A DNA stretch of 64,000 nt from Cohnella candidum. GTDB taxonomy: Bacteria; Bacillota; Bacilli; Paenibacillales; Paenibacillaceae. The position numbers and the translations under genes are program-made. Numbering within the stretch: position 1 is the stretch's first letter; the number at the start of each line of letters is the position of its first letter. Below the pieces are notes generated by a model that was given only the letters and a program-made list of their open reading frames with translations, was not told where the DNA came from and made no database searches. Positions 1 through 8,026 of the stretch are shown piece after piece. The DNA lies in contig NZ_CP033433.1 in the NCBI RefSeq assembly GCF_003713065.1, positions 1,213,001-1,277,000 on the forward strand, given 5' to 3'.

Positions 1-246
1 ATGGACCAAGAAGAGAACGGCAAGGGCTTCATGACCGAAGCGGTGAAGCACATTTCCGATTATGGTTTCCGGGTTTTGAAGCTCCACCGGATCGAAGCGA
101 ACATCATGCCGAGGAATGCCGCCTCGCTCAAAGTCGTCGAGAAGCTCGGATTCAACGATGAGGGCCTCGCTCGGAAATATCTCAAAATCAACGGCAAGTG
201 GGAAGACCACATCCATATGGTTTTGTTGAACGAAGAGCTTGAATAG
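1..246 (+). CDS. GNAT N-acetyltransferase, C-terminal part (cut by window edge)
   Basis: C-terminal half of a RimJ/RimL-type GNAT, which moves an acetyl group from acetyl-CoA to an amino group. The pattern GKGFMTEAV is the acetyl-CoA-binding loop region, followed by LHRIEANIMPRNAASLKVVEKLGF, split here as LHRIEANIMPRNAASL and VVEKLGF, which is the typical RimJ end with the NxxS and EKLGF signatures. Full-length members have about 180 residues, so roughly 100 N-terminal residues probably lie before the window. The ATG at base 1 is most likely internal. It ends 15 bp before the methyltransferase gene and may be in the same operon. The substrate cannot be told from this fragment. Confidence 0.85.
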   Translation: MDQEENGKGFMTEAVKHISDYGFRVLKLHRIEANIMPRNAASLKVVEKLGFNDEGLARKYLKINGKWEDHIHMVLLNEELE

Positions 247-260
247 AGGAGGCTGGGAGC

Positions 261-893
261 ATGGGTTTGAAAGCATCCATCGCACGGAATTTCAGAAAGC
301 CGACCGGATTTATGGGCTGGTTGATCGGAAAGTTCATGAACAAAGGCAACGACTTCATGAATCGATTTACAATCGGGTTCCTGGATCCGCAGCCGAGCGA
401 CCGCATCCTGGAGATCGGTTTCGGCAACGGCAAATACATGCGCGAAATCGCCGAGAAGATGACAAACGGCCTGATGGCGGGGGTGGATTACTCCCGGACG
501 ATGGTGGACCAAGCGAAGAAACGCAACCGCGCATTCATCCGTAAAGGCGTAGTCGACATCAAACTCGGCGAAGTGAATCGCATCCCGTTCGATACCGGTG
601 CTTTCGATAAGGTGTTCACCGTGAATACGATCTACTTCTGGCCGAATCCTGACTCGGATATCCAGGAGGTCCGGAGGATTCTCAAACCCGGCGGCCGGCT
701 TCTGATTGCTTTCCGTTCCAAGGAGAAAATGGAGAAGCTCGATCTCGCCCGCCACGGTTTCACCCTGTATGAGCCGGAGCAAGTGAAGGAACTCGCGCGG
801 AAGGCGGGATTTACGGACATCCGTCTGGAATCGTCGGAAGACGGTACGATGGACGTGAATTGCCTGATCGCCGTGAAGCCGGCCGACGCGTAA
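261..893 (+). CDS. class I SAM-dependent methyltransferase
   Basis: A 210-residue cytoplasmic methyltransferase. Motif I is ILEIGFGNGKY (about residue 50), the SAM-binding glycine loop; the acidic motif II lies near GVDYSRTMVDQA; a Methyltransf_11-type post-motif with ILKPGGRLLIAF follows around residue 145. It resembles the UbiE/Methyltransf_11 superfamily, but nothing identifies the substrate. The ATG has an AGAGGAGG site about 8 bp upstream. It is followed after 27 bp by a HIT-family gene and then a second, unrelated methyltransferase, in what looks like a run of small co-directional enzymes. Confidence 0.85.
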   Translation: MGLKASIARNFRKPTGFMGWLIGKFMNKGNDFMNRFTIGFLDPQPSDRILEIGFGNGKYMREIAEKMTNGLMAGVDYSRTMVDQAKKRNRAFIRKGVVDIKLGEVNRIPFDTGAFDKVFTVNTIYFWPNPDSDIQEVRRILKPGGRLLIAFRSKEKMEKLDLARHGFTLYEPEQVKELARKAGFTDIRLESSEDGTMDVNCLIAVKPADA

Positions 894-920
894 AACAACA
901 AGGGAGCTGACATCATCGAC

Positions 921-1418
921 ATGGCTAGAACGATTCAATTGGCAGATGGAAGAACGGTAGAAGTCGAATGCTTGAGCTGCGCGCTCACCGGCGGTCTCAT
1001 CCAACCGACGGGCGGCGTCATCGTGGAGACGGACCTGTTCCATGCGCATCAGGACGTCGCCTATCCGATCCGCGGCTTAGTCATCTTGGCCTCGAAACGA
1101 CACTTTTACGGGATGGACGAATTAACGCAACAGGAACAAGCCGAGTTTATCTGGCTCGTTCATACGATTCGCCAGAAACAGCGGGAACTGCTGGGCATCG
1201 AACATGTCTACTATTTCTATAACGAGGACACGACGCACCATTTTCATCTGTGGATGGTACCCCGGTACGAATGGATGAACGCGTTCGGTCGCTCCGTCGA
1301 ATCGCTTCGTCCCGTGCTGCTGCACGCCCGCAACGAACTTAACACGGAGGAGAACCTGAAGGACGTGCTGGAAAGCATCGAAATCCTCCGCGAAGGACTG
1401 AAGGATTTCAAACGTTAG
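921..1418 (+). CDS. HIT-family (histidine triad) hydrolase-like protein
   Basis: A 165-residue protein of the HIT superfamily, whose members hydrolyse or transfer nucleotidyl groups (for example diadenosine tetraphosphate or adenylate conjugates). The C-terminal core has DTTHHFHLWMVPRY, matching the H-phi-H-phi-H-phi-phi signature except that the third His is replaced by Trp. An early CLSCAL pair resembles the zinc Cys of some HIT proteins. The SD AAGGGAG is a rather long 14 bp from ATG. With the third His absent, hydrolase versus transferase activity is uncertain; the family call rests on the triad region and length. Confidence 0.7.
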   Translation: MARTIQLADGRTVEVECLSCALTGGLIQPTGGVIVETDLFHAHQDVAYPIRGLVILASKRHFYGMDELTQQEQAEFIWLVHTIRQKQRELLGIEHVYYFYNEDTTHHFHLWMVPRYEWMNAFGRSVESLRPVLLHARNELNTEENLKDVLESIEILREGLKDFKR

Positions 1419-1439
1419 AAATAAAGGAGGGGCCGATAC

Positions 1440-2165
1440 ATGCTGAACCATGACGACGCCTATCATCAATCGATCGAGCAGCCTTACGAGTTGCTCGTCA
1501 GCAAGGAAGATCTGGACGGCAACATTTCGGCTGCCATCGAGGAAATCGTGGACGTCACGGGCAAGGACATCGTCGATATCGGCGCCGGTACCGGGCGTTT
1601 AGCCTGTATGCTCGCCCCGAACGCTAGGGGGGTAACCGCCTTCGATTTCGCGGCCGACATGCTGCGGATTGCGGCAGACAAGCTAACGGGCATGGGGCTG
1701 TCCAACTGGAAGGTCTCGGTGGCCGACTCCAGACAGTTGCCGCTGGAAGAGCGTTCGGCGGACGTCGTCACGGCCGGTTGGAGCATCTGCTACCTCGGCA
1801 GCTCGAATAATGAGGGATGGGAAACCGATTTGCGCCGGGTGATGGACGAGATCGACCGCATTCTCAGGCCGGGCGGTGCGGCGATCATTTTCGAAACGCT
1901 GGGAACCGGCAACGAAGAGCCGGCCGTGCCCGAAAGTCTTGCAGCCTATTATTCCGCGCTTGTCGAACAATACGGCTTCCGTCACCGGTGGATCCGGACG
2001 GATTATCGGTTCGACTCTCAGGAGCAAGCGGAGCGGCTGTGCCGGGATTTCTTCGGGGACGAGCTTGGGGATCGGATTCGCGAAGGGCAATCGAGCGTGG
2101 TGCCGGAGTGCACGGGGATTTGGTGGAAAACGAAACCTACGAATGGAAGCGGGGAATCCCAATGA
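1440..2165 (+). CDS. class I SAM-dependent methyltransferase
   Basis: A 241-residue methyltransferase. Motif I is [11 protein letters not shown] (about residues 41-51), with the acidic strand FDFAADML (about 67), [11 protein letters not shown] as motif IV, and [15 protein letters not shown] as post-motif. It has no obvious similarity to the first methyltransferase beyond the fold. SD AAGGAGGGG lies about 9 bp before ATG. Its TGA overlaps the next ATG (ATGA at 2162-2165), so the two products are probably translationally coupled. The substrate is unknown. Confidence 0.85.
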   Translation: MLNHDDAYHQSIEQPYELLVSKEDLDGNISAAIEEIVDVTGKDIVDIGAGTGRLACMLAPNARGVTAFDFAADMLRIAADKLTGMGLSNWKVSVADSRQLPLEERSADVVTAGWSICYLGSSNNEGWETDLRRVMDEIDRILRPGGAAIIFETLGTGNEEPAVPESLAAYYSALVEQYGFRHRWIRTDYRFDSQEQAERLCRDFFGDELGDRIREGQSSVVPECTGIWWKTKPTNGSGESQ

Positions 2166-2455
2166 TTTTAGAAGTCGCGATTTTGAACGTTAAACCGGGA
2201 ATGGCCAACGAATTCGAAAGCAGCTTTCGCCAAGCGTCCAAAATCATTTCCAGCATGCATGGCTATATCGAACATGAGCTGCAAAAATGCGTCGAAGAGG
2301 CGGACAAGTACATACTGCTCGTCAAATGGGAGACCCTGACCGACCACGTGGTCGGTTTCCGGCAGTCGGAAGGTTATCAGGAGTGGAAAGCGCTGCTCCA
2401 CCATTTTTACGATCCGTTCCCGACCGTGGAGCACTACGTCAAGATCAAGCTGTAA
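2162..2455 (+). CDS. antibiotic biosynthesis monooxygenase (ABM)-domain protein
   Basis: A 97-residue single-domain protein of the ABM dimeric alpha/beta-barrel family (YgiN/HmoB fold). The pattern [19 protein letters not shown] is the first strand and helix, and the central [13 protein letters not shown] followed by [14 protein letters not shown] is the canonical WE-xxxxH-x-F-S motif region. Members are small quinol or heme monooxygenases, or simply stress-linked dimers. The start is set by the four-base ATGA overlap with the upstream methyltransferase. Function beyond the fold is not shown by the sequence. Confidence 0.85.
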   Translation: MILEVAILNVKPGMANEFESSFRQASKIISSMHGYIEHELQKCVEEADKYILLVKWETLTDHVVGFRQSEGYQEWKALLHHFYDPFPTVEHYVKIKL

Positions 2456-2520
2456 TAACGGCATAGATAAGCGAATAAACGGGGGGAGCCGTCATAGGGA
2501 CATTCGCTCGTTACCGGTTA

Positions 2521-3018
2521 ATGCTGCTTTGGCTGACCACGTTGTTCTTCCTGAGCACCGCACTCCTCGGCTTGGTGGACCTGCTGACGTTTAAACCGAA
2601 CCCGGTCGGACATATGTCGGGCAACGGCAATCCGGCCTTGCTTGCGATATTCGTGTTCGTGCCCGCTTATCTCGCATTCGTCCTCTTGCTCGGCATTCTC
2701 TCTTTTCTGTTTTTCCGTTCGGGATTCCGCTCAGGCAAGTTGTTCGCGGAATGGATCATTATCGCCTTCTTCGGCGGATGCCTGCTGGTCTGGCTGGTGA
2801 AGATGCATGCGCAAGGCATCTTTTACACGCTGGGCGGCAAACCGAGCGATCCCGATTCCCTCATCACGGGATGGTCGATGTTCAATCAATATACGAACAT
2901 GGTTTACTTCAATTACTTGACCTATAGTCTTGGCATGCTCGTTTCTATTCTCATCGGGTATTTCGCAGCGCTCGCAATATGGTATGATAGTCGAAAATCG
3001 GGCAACCGCAAGGAATAG
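2521..3018 (+). CDS. predicted four-helix integral membrane protein, function unknown
   Basis: A 165-residue hydrophobic protein with about four membrane helices (roughly residues 2-22, 42-66, 76-94 and 132-153) and a basic tail [11 protein letters not shown] recognise no family motif. The start is uncertain: the first ATG has no SD within 15 bp, while a strong GGGGGGAG sits at 2481-2488. An in-frame ATA at 2494, about 6 bp after that SD, would add nine residues including RYR, giving a normal positive N-terminus before helix 1. It stands 16 bp ahead of a GNAT gene. Confidence 0.7.
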   Translation: MLLWLTTLFFLSTALLGLVDLLTFKPNPVGHMSGNGNPALLAIFVFVPAYLAFVLLLGILSFLFFRSGFRSGKLFAEWIIIAFFGGCLLVWLVKMHAQGIFYTLGGKPSDPDSLITGWSMFNQYTNMVYFNYLTYSLGMLVSILIGYFAALAIWYDSRKSGNRKE

Positions 3019-3034
3019 AAAGAAGGATCAAAGA

Positions 3035-3538
3035 ATGCAGGACAAGTATGTCATTGAAGACGCGAGACCCGAGGATTTGCCGGCGATCGTGGACATTTAT
3101 AACTCTACCATCGAGGGGCGGATGGTGACTGCCGATCTCGAGCCCGTGACGGTGGAGAGCCGTCGCCGCTGGTTCGACGAACACAATCCCGAACGCCGGC
3201 CTCTCTGGGTGCTTAAGGATGACGGAAAAATCGCCGCATGGTTCAGTTTTTCTTCCTTTTACGGCAGACCGGCGTATGACGGGACGGTTGAGATCAGCAT
3301 ATATATCGCGGAGGATTACCGTTCCAAGGGAATCGGCAAGCTGTTGATCGCCCGAGCGATCGAGGAGTGTCCGCGTCTCGCGATATCGAATCTCGTGGGC
3401 TTCGTGTTCGGGCACAACGAGCCAAGCCTGGGCTTGCTCCGAAAATTCGGATTCGAGCGTTGGGGGCATCTGCCCGGCGTGGCGGTGCTGGACGGCGTGG
3501 AACGGGATTTGGTCATCTTGGGACTGAAGGTCGGCTAA
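3035..3538 (+). CDS. GNAT acetyltransferase, phosphinothricin/methionine sulfoximine type (PAT-like)
   Basis: A 167-residue GNAT. The opening [20 protein letters not shown] and the middle STFY-like block [19 protein letters not shown] are typical of the PAT/YncA branch, which acetylates phosphinothricin-like or methionine sulfoximine substrates. The acetyl-CoA loop is [11 protein letters not shown]. The C-terminal [17 protein letters not shown] is also typical of this branch. The chosen ATG has AAGAAGGA 8 bp upstream; a longer frame from 2930 overlaps the membrane gene and is unlikely. Actual substrate is unknown. Confidence 0.85.
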   Translation: MQDKYVIEDARPEDLPAIVDIYNSTIEGRMVTADLEPVTVESRRRWFDEHNPERRPLWVLKDDGKIAAWFSFSSFYGRPAYDGTVEISIYIAEDYRSKGIGKLLIARAIEECPRLAISNLVGFVFGHNEPSLGLLRKFGFERWGHLPGVAVLDGVERDLVILGLKVG

Positions 3539-3553
3539 AAGGGGGACGGCGGC

Positions 3554-4216
3554 GTGGATTGGAACGATTTTGCCGCCCCGATCTGGCTATCCGTCCAGAT
3601 CGCGCTCGTCTCCAGCATTCTCGTCTTCGGGCTGGCGACGGCAGCCGCGCGGGGGATGGCAAGGGCAAAGTTCTTCGGCAAACCGGTGCTGGAAACGGTC
3701 CTGCTTCTTCCCTTGGTGCTGTCTCCGACCGTTATCGGCTTCGTGCTGCTGGTAGCGTTGGGGAGGAGAAGCTGGATCGGACAAGCCTACGAATGGCTCG
3801 TCGGCCAGCCGATCGTTTTCTCTTGGATCGCCGCAGTCATCGCTTCCGTCGTTGTCGCTTTTCCGCTCGCCTATCGAACGATCAAAACGGGGCTGGAGGA
3901 AGTCGACGGCGAGCTGCAGGAAGCGGCGAGGGCATATGGGGCGAACGAGTGGCAAGTGTTCCGATGGATAACGGCTCCGCTGGCATCCCGGTCGCTGGTT
4001 ACCGGCTACGTGCTGGGTTTCGCCCGCAGCCTCGGAGAATTCGGCGCGACGCTGATGATCGCCGGCAACATTCCTCACCGGACGCAGACGATTCCTACCG
4101 CGATCTATATTGCCGTGGATTCCGGGAACATGAGTCTGGCATGGGCCTGGGCGGGTGTCACGGTACTGTTGTCCTTCCTCATGCTGCTCATCATCAGCCG
4201 CAAACAATGTCCATAG
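3554..4216 (+). CDS. modB: molybdate ABC transporter permease ModB-like
   Basis: A 220-residue inner-membrane permease of the molybdate/tungstate/sulfate ABC family with about five helices. The [15 protein letters not shown] segment (about 52-66) is close to the ModB signature, and the cytoplasmic EAA loop is [20 protein letters not shown], which contacts the ATPase. [14 protein letters not shown] follows, again typical of ModB. It starts with GTG after AAAGGGGGA. No ModA binding protein or ModC ATPase lies in the flanks: the upstream neighbour is a GNAT and a terminator follows directly. It is therefore an isolated permease whose partners must be encoded elsewhere, if it works. Confidence 0.85.
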   Translation: MDWNDFAAPIWLSVQIALVSSILVFGLATAAARGMARAKFFGKPVLETVLLLPLVLSPTVIGFVLLVALGRRSWIGQAYEWLVGQPIVFSWIAAVIASVVVAFPLAYRTIKTGLEEVDGELQEAARAYGANEWQVFRWITAPLASRSLVTGYVLGFARSLGEFGATLMIAGNIPHRTQTIPTAIYIAVDSGNMSLAWAWAGVTVLLSFLMLLIISRKQCP

Positions 4217-4218
4217 AG

Positions 4219-4258
4219 ACCGCTCCCTTCGGAAATTCGAAAGGGGAGCGGTTTTCGT
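4219..4258 (+). terminator. rho-independent terminator after modB
   Basis: Stem ACCGCTCCC pairs with GGGAGCGGT across an A/T-rich loop and is followed by TTTTCGTTT. It separates modB from msrAB. Confidence 0.7.
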
Positions 4259-4296
4259 TTACAATAGAAGCAAGACAAGAACGAGAGGTGAAGAAG

Positions 4297-5286
4297 ATGA
4301 CGGATCGGCAACAGGGAGCATTGGAGCTGGCGACGTTCGCCGGAGGCTGTTTTTGGTGTATGGTCAAGCCTTTTCATGAAATGCTGGGCATCGAGAAGGT
4401 CGTTTCCGGCTATACGGGAGGCCATGTAGAAAATCCGACGTACGAGGAAGTGTGTTCGGAGACGACGGGACATGCGGAAGCGGTCCAAATCACGTTCGAT
4501 CCGGCGCTTTTTCCTTACCGGAAGCTGCTGGACATCTACTGGCGGCAAATCGATCCGACCGACGCGGGCGGCCAATTCCATGACCGCGGGCCTTCTTACC
4601 GGCCGGTGATTTTCTATCACAACGAGCGCCAGAGGGAAGAGGCGGAAGCTTCAAAACGGGAGCTCGAAGCGAGCGGCCGGTTCCTCAAACCGATTGCCGT
4701 TGCGATCGAACCGGCAAGCACGTTCTACCCTGCGGAGGATTACCACCAGGACTACTACAAGACAAATCCCATCCGCTACAAATATTACAGCAAAGGCTCC
4801 GGACGCCCGGACTTCATCGCGCGCCACTGGAACACGCCGAAGGACCGCGAACAGCTTAGAAGCAAGTTGACTCCCATGCAGTTTGAAGTGACCCAGAACA
4901 ACGCGACGGAGCCGCCGTTTCGCAATGAATTTTGGAATCACCACGAGGATGGGCTGTACGTCGACGTCGTGACGGGCGAGCCGCTGTTCACTTCGTTCGA
5001 TAAATTCGATTCGGGATGCGGCTGGCCGAGCTTCACGAAGCCGCTTCAAGCCGGCTCGGTCGAAGAATTGGAAGATTTCTCGCACGGGATGATTCGAACC
5101 GAGGTCCGCAGCCGCGCTTCCGACTCTCATCTGGGCCACGTTTTCCCGGACGGTCCGAGAGATCGGGGAGGCCTGCGTTACTGCATCAATTCCGCGGCGC
5201 TCAAGTTTATTCCGGTTGATCGCCTGGAAGAGGAAGGCTATGGGGCGTACCGGGGCCTTTTCGAAAATTCCGGGGAACAAGCGTAA
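4297..5286 (+). CDS. msrAB: bifunctional peptide methionine sulfoxide reductase MsrA/MsrB
   Basis: A 329-residue fusion that repairs oxidised methionine in proteins, MsrA acting on the S and MsrB on the R sulfoxide. MsrA occupies about residues 8-160 with the catalytic GGCFWC (Cys18, and Cys21 behind it). MsrB occupies about 190-320 with SGCGWPSF, the [13 protein letters not shown] block and the catalytic Cys at [11 protein letters not shown] (about residue 296). The zinc CxxC pair of many MsrB proteins is absent, as in Bacillus-type enzymes. The start ATG follows AGAGGTGAAGAAG; the open frame extends far upstream through modB but has no plausible start there. Flanked by terminators, so probably monocistronic. 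Confidence 0.95.
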   Translation: MTDRQQGALELATFAGGCFWCMVKPFHEMLGIEKVVSGYTGGHVENPTYEEVCSETTGHAEAVQITFDPALFPYRKLLDIYWRQIDPTDAGGQFHDRGPSYRPVIFYHNERQREEAEASKRELEASGRFLKPIAVAIEPASTFYPAEDYHQDYYKTNPIRYKYYSKGSGRPDFIARHWNTPKDREQLRSKLTPMQFEVTQNNATEPPFRNEFWNHHEDGLYVDVVTGEPLFTSFDKFDSGCGWPSFTKPLQAGSVEELEDFSHGMIRTEVRSRASDSHLGHVFPDGPRDRGGLRYCINSAALKFIPVDRLEEEGYGAYRGLFENSGEQA

Positions 5287-5316
5287 TCGAGGTCTGTAAC
5301 TCCTTCTATAGGCATG

Positions 5317-5355
5317 AAAAAACGGCTGTCACTTCTACGAAGTGTGCAGCCGTTT
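5317..5355 (-). terminator. terminator hairpin overlapping the end of the third 65-aa gene
   Basis: Arms AAACGGCTG and CAGCCGTTT enclose a second stem, CACTTC with GAAGTG, and on the minus strand are followed by a T tract (the A run at 5317-5322). The hairpin includes the stop codon and last codons of the gene. The inner CACTTC/GAAGTG stem recurs in the terminator at 5867. Confidence 0.75.
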
Positions 5356-5532
5356 GCTTCCGAACCACTTGTGCCAAAATCCCCGTTCCGCTCCCGCTTT
5401 CGGATCACTGCTTACCGCTTGGTCCGCTACGATCGTCTTCAGGTACAATCCTCGGCGAATGTTCCGGTCCATCTCCGTTTGCCGGTGTTGAATCATTTTC
5501 TCGATATGGTAAGTGCTTTGGTTTTGAATCAT
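5335..5532 (-). CDS. 65-residue basic protein, third member of a tandem family (C)
   Basis: I do not recognise the family. Exactly 65 residues, like the two genes upstream of it. Shared N-terminus MIQNQSTYHIEKMIQHR and shared C-terminus FWHKWFGSKRLHTS; the middle is variable. Rich in Arg/Lys/His, no membrane segment or signal peptide. An AGAAGGAG SD precedes ATG by about 8 bp. Only 26 bp separate it from member B, so B and C are probably one transcript ending at the hairpin that overlaps the stop. Conservation of both ends among three copies with independent SD sites argues that these are real genes. Confidence 0.75.
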   Translation of the reverse strand: MIQNQSTYHIEKMIQHRQTEMDRNIRRGLYLKTIVADQAVSSDPKAGAERGFWHKWFGSKRLHTS

Positions 5533-5558
5533 TTTCGATTTCTCCTTCTATTTTAGGA

Positions 5559-5756
5559 TTAGGAAGTGCCCAGGCGCCTGCCGCCGAACCATCTGTGCCA
5601 GAAGCCGCGGTTCGGGCAATCCGCAGCCGCATCCCGTTCCGTTTGACGTGAGGTAGCTCGATCGGCGTAATGCCGCGTGCGCAAACCTTTTTGAATCTCT
5701 ACTTCCCGGAATTGCATCATTTTCTCAACGTGGTAGTGGTTGTGGTGTTGAATCAT
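5559..5756 (-). CDS. 65-residue basic protein, second member of a tandem family (B)
   Basis: Family not recognised. The chosen ATG gives 65 residues starting MIQHHNHYHVEKMMQFR and ending FWHRWFGGRRLGTS. A longer frame starts at 5825 but has no SD there, whereas AAGGAGG lies 7-8 bp before this ATG and the length then matches the paralogues. It carries one Cys (about residue 47), absent from A and C. Just upstream is box 1, a 64-bp sequence nearly repeated before member A. A perfect CAGGCGCCTG palindrome lies in its 3' end; no terminator separates it from member C. Confidence 0.75.
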   Translation of the reverse strand: MIQHHNHYHVEKMMQFREVEIQKGLRTRHYADRATSRQTERDAAADCPNRGFWHRWFGGRRLGTS

Positions 5757-5784
5757 TTCGTATGACCTCCTTCCCTGTAATCCC

Positions 5785-5848
5785 ATTATGCGCCAGCTAA
5801 AAGGGGATAAAAAGAGTAAACTCAATGAAAACTATTTCCTCTTTTTTT
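5785..5848 (-). repeat. upstream box 1 of the 65-aa gene family (64-bp repeat, copy 1)
   Basis: Aligns without gaps to 6112-6175 at 50 of 64 positions by my hand count. On the minus strand the most conserved parts are a GCATAAT element nearest the gene, AAAAG/GGATAAAAAG (read here on plus) and TCAATG. It ends about 29 bp before the start codon of member B, so it probably contains that gene's promoter. CATAAT could be a -10 of sigmaA or of a forespore sigma factor; I see no convincing -35. Confidence 0.7.
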
Positions 5849-5866
5849 CACCGGGTTTACGGCAAC

Positions 5867-5906
5867 AAAAAAGGCGACCATCACTTCAAGGAAGTGGTGA
5901 GCCGCC
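5867..5906 (-). terminator. terminator hairpin overlapping the end of the first 65-aa gene
   Basis: GGCG/CGCC outer and CACTTC/GAAGTG inner stems, then a six-T run on the minus strand (A run at 5867-5872). The stop codon of member A is inside the hairpin, the same design as at 5317-5355. Confidence 0.7.
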
Positions 5907-6078
5907 TGCCGGTGAACCAGCGCTGCCAAAGGCTTCGCGAGTTCGAGGACGATACTTCGGAAGTCCGGGGATCGGGAACGATTTCCCGCATATACTGTCC
6001 CCGACGAGCCTTCCGGTTCATCTCCGCTTGGCGGAATTGCATCATTTTTTCGATAGGGTACGTGCTGTTTTGGATCAT
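5881..6078 (-). CDS. 65-residue basic protein, first member of a tandem family (A)
   Basis: Family not recognised. Starts MIQNSTYPIEKMMQFRQAEM and ends LWQRWFTGRRLTTSLK; the WxxWF and RRLxTS features are shared with B and C. About 65 residues, strongly basic, no signal peptide. GGAGGTGA lies about 8 bp before the ATG. It has its own upstream box (6112-6175) and its own terminator, so unlike B-C it is probably transcribed alone. It is divergent from the SgrR-like regulator, with 119 bp between the start codons, so the two promoters overlap in box 2. Confidence 0.75.
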   Translation of the reverse strand: MIQNSTYPIEKMMQFRQAEMNRKARRGQYMREIVPDPRTSEVSSSNSRSLWQRWFTGRRLTTSLK

Positions 6079-6111
6079 GGATTTTTCACCTCCGTCTTGT
6101 TTACATTGCCA

Positions 6112-6175
6112 ATTATGCCCTCGTCAAAAGAGGATAAAAAGTGTAGAATCAATGTAAATGATTTCCCCTTTTTTC
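6112..6175 (-). repeat. upstream box 2 of the 65-aa gene family (64-bp repeat, copy 2)
   Basis: Second copy of the box at 5785-5848, about 34 bp before the start of member A. It also lies immediately upstream of the plus-strand regulator gene, in whose direction TGTAGAAT could serve as a -10. Hence box 2 may serve two divergent promoters. Confidence 0.65.
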
Positions 6176-6197
6176 CACTGAGGAGGAACACCCACCC

Positions 6198-7997
6198 ATG
6201 CAGACGGCAACGGCTGAACGCTATTTGGATATGTACCATCGATTCGTCGGCGGGTCGGCAATCGGCTCGCCCGTAGAGGTCACGCTGGAGGAGCTGGCGG
6301 ACACTCTCTATTGCACGACGCGGAACGTGAAGCTCGTGCTTCGCAAGATGGAGGAAGACGGCTGGATCGACTGGCTTCCGGGAAGGGGGCGGGGCAATCG
6401 GTCGCGCTTGGTTTTCCGATCGGACAGGGACACGCTCTTGCTCGATATCGCCCAAAAAATGGCCCAGCGCGGGGACTACAAGCAGGCGTTCGAGCTGATT
6501 CATTCGCATGGGGAAGGAACCTCGGTGAAAGAGCGGTTCTCGGAATGGCTCGACCTGCATTTCGGCTATCGGACGGAAACCCCCGACGGCAAACGGGAAG
6601 TGGATACGCTTCGCCTGCCGGTGCATACGCCGATCCTTACGCTGGATCCCGCGGAAGTGTATAACGCGTTCGACGCCCACATGCTCAGGCAGATTTTCGA
6701 CCGGCTGGTACAGTACGATCCCACGACGAACCGGGTGCTTCCGATGCTGGCGCACACCTGGGAATGCAACGCCGACGCGACGGTATGGCAATTCCACCTG
6801 CGCAAAGGAGTCCGTTTCCACCACGGACGCGAGTTGACGGCGGATGACGTCATTTTCACGATCGAGCGCCTGCGCTTCGGCAAGAGCCACAGCTGGATGC
6901 TGCGTACGCTGGTGAAGCTGGAGATCGTGGATACGCGGACGATTCGCTTCGAGCTCAGCAAGCCGAACCGGATTTTCCACCGCTTCATGAGCTCGGCTGC
7001 GGTTTCGATTTTGCCCCGGGATCTGGTGCTGCAGGATGAAGAGCGTTTCTGGAAATGCCCGGTGGGAAGCGGTCCGTTCATGGCGACGGAATGGACGGAG
7101 GACCGCTTCGTGATGGCCGCCCATACCGGCTATTTCATGGGAAGGGCGCATCTGGACGGCGTCGTGATCGCGTTCATGCCGGACTCCCAAGGGGATTGCT
7201 CGCGGAGAAGTTGGGAGAAGCTGGTGTGGGACCATGAGCTGCCGGATTCGAAGGCGGAAGAAGATTGGCAAACGGTTGAGACCCTGTGCAAAGGTTGTAC
7301 GATGCTGACCTGGAACCTGGTCAAGGAGGGCCCGCAGCGCTCGCCGCAATTCCGCAAAGCGGTCGACCTGTTGATCGACCGGAACGCGATGATCCGCGAG
7401 CTCGGCGGCGACCGGATGTATCCCGCGCAGGGCTTCCGGCCCGACGACTCAACGCCGATTAGGCGGGACAGCACGGACTTTAATCGCGCGCTGGAGCTCC
7501 TTCGGGAAATCGAGTATGACGGCACGCCGGTTACGCTGCTCGCGCGCGGCGTTCATGCGGAAGACGCGGAGTGGATCAGCAAGCGCTGCGCGGAACATGG
7601 GATCCGGATCCAAGTGCTGTCCATCCCGAAGAAGAAGGCCGAAGTGTTCGATTACTCTGAAGTGGATGGCATTATCTACGGGCTCGTTTTCGCCGAGGAT
7701 GACGTCTGCGAGATCGAAACCTACGAGCAGGTCGGCAGCTATTTGAAGGAACATCTCGATCCGGATATGCGCAGGTGGGCAAGGGATCAAGTCGACTTGG
7801 CGCTTGCCGCTCCGAGCACGGAAGCGCGCAGGGTGCACCTCGCGAGCATCGAGACGCGATTAAGGGAAGAAGCGCACGTGATGTTCCTCACGCACAAGAA
7901 GGTGAACACGTCGTACCAGCCAGGCATCAAGGGCGTCACGATGAGCCCGTTCGGATGGATCGATTTCAAAACCGTTTGGGTGCAAAGCTCGAAATAA
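6198..7997 (+). CDS. SgrR-like transcriptional regulator with solute-binding domain
   Basis: A 599-residue protein with the SgrR architecture: an N-terminal winged HTH of about 110 residues (LADTLYCTTRNVKLVLRKME, then GRGRGNRS wing), followed by an SBP_bac_5-type periplasmic-binding-protein fold from about residue 135 (DPAEVYNAFDAHMLRQIFD, then VWQFHLRKGVRFHHGRELT and ADDVIFTIERL). There is no signal peptide, so the binding domain is cytoplasmic and probably senses a small ligand, as in the E. coli sugar-phosphate stress regulator SgrR. SD GAGGAGG 10 bp upstream. Its neighbours, the 65-aa genes and doxX, do not reveal the target. Confidence 0.85.
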   Translation: MQTATAERYLDMYHRFVGGSAIGSPVEVTLEELADTLYCTTRNVKLVLRKMEEDGWIDWLPGRGRGNRSRLVFRSDRDTLLLDIAQKMAQRGDYKQAFELIHSHGEGTSVKERFSEWLDLHFGYRTETPDGKREVDTLRLPVHTPILTLDPAEVYNAFDAHMLRQIFDRLVQYDPTTNRVLPMLAHTWECNADATVWQFHLRKGVRFHHGRELTADDVIFTIERLRFGKSHSWMLRTLVKLEIVDTRTIRFELSKPNRIFHRFMSSAAVSILPRDLVLQDEERFWKCPVGSGPFMATEWTEDRFVMAAHTGYFMGRAHLDGVVIAFMPDSQGDCSRRSWEKLVWDHELPDSKAEEDWQTVETLCKGCTMLTWNLVKEGPQRSPQFRKAVDLLIDRNAMIRELGGDRMYPAQGFRPDDSTPIRRDSTDFNRALELLREIEYDGTPVTLLARGVHAEDAEWISKRCAEHGIRIQVLSIPKKKAEVFDYSEVDGIIYGLVFAEDDVCEIETYEQVGSYLKEHLDPDMRRWARDQVDLALAAPSTEARRVHLASIETRLREEAHVMFLTHKKVNTSYQPGIKGVTMSPFGWIDFKTVWVQSSK

Positions 7998-8026
7998 CGG
8001 AATAAGGGAATGTTCGCTCTCCTGCA

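Noticed and set aside
3367..4296. N-terminal extension of msrAB to 639 residues
   Set aside because: The extension is a shadow of modB and crosses a terminator; ATG 4297 has its own SD.
5559..5825. 88-residue version of 65-aa family member B
   Set aside because: Its start lies in the upstream box; the SD and the fixed 65-residue length of the paralogues favour 5756.
6075..7349. 424-residue open frame on the minus strand
   Set aside because: Antisense to the SgrR-like gene; it runs through box 2 and has no recognisable features.
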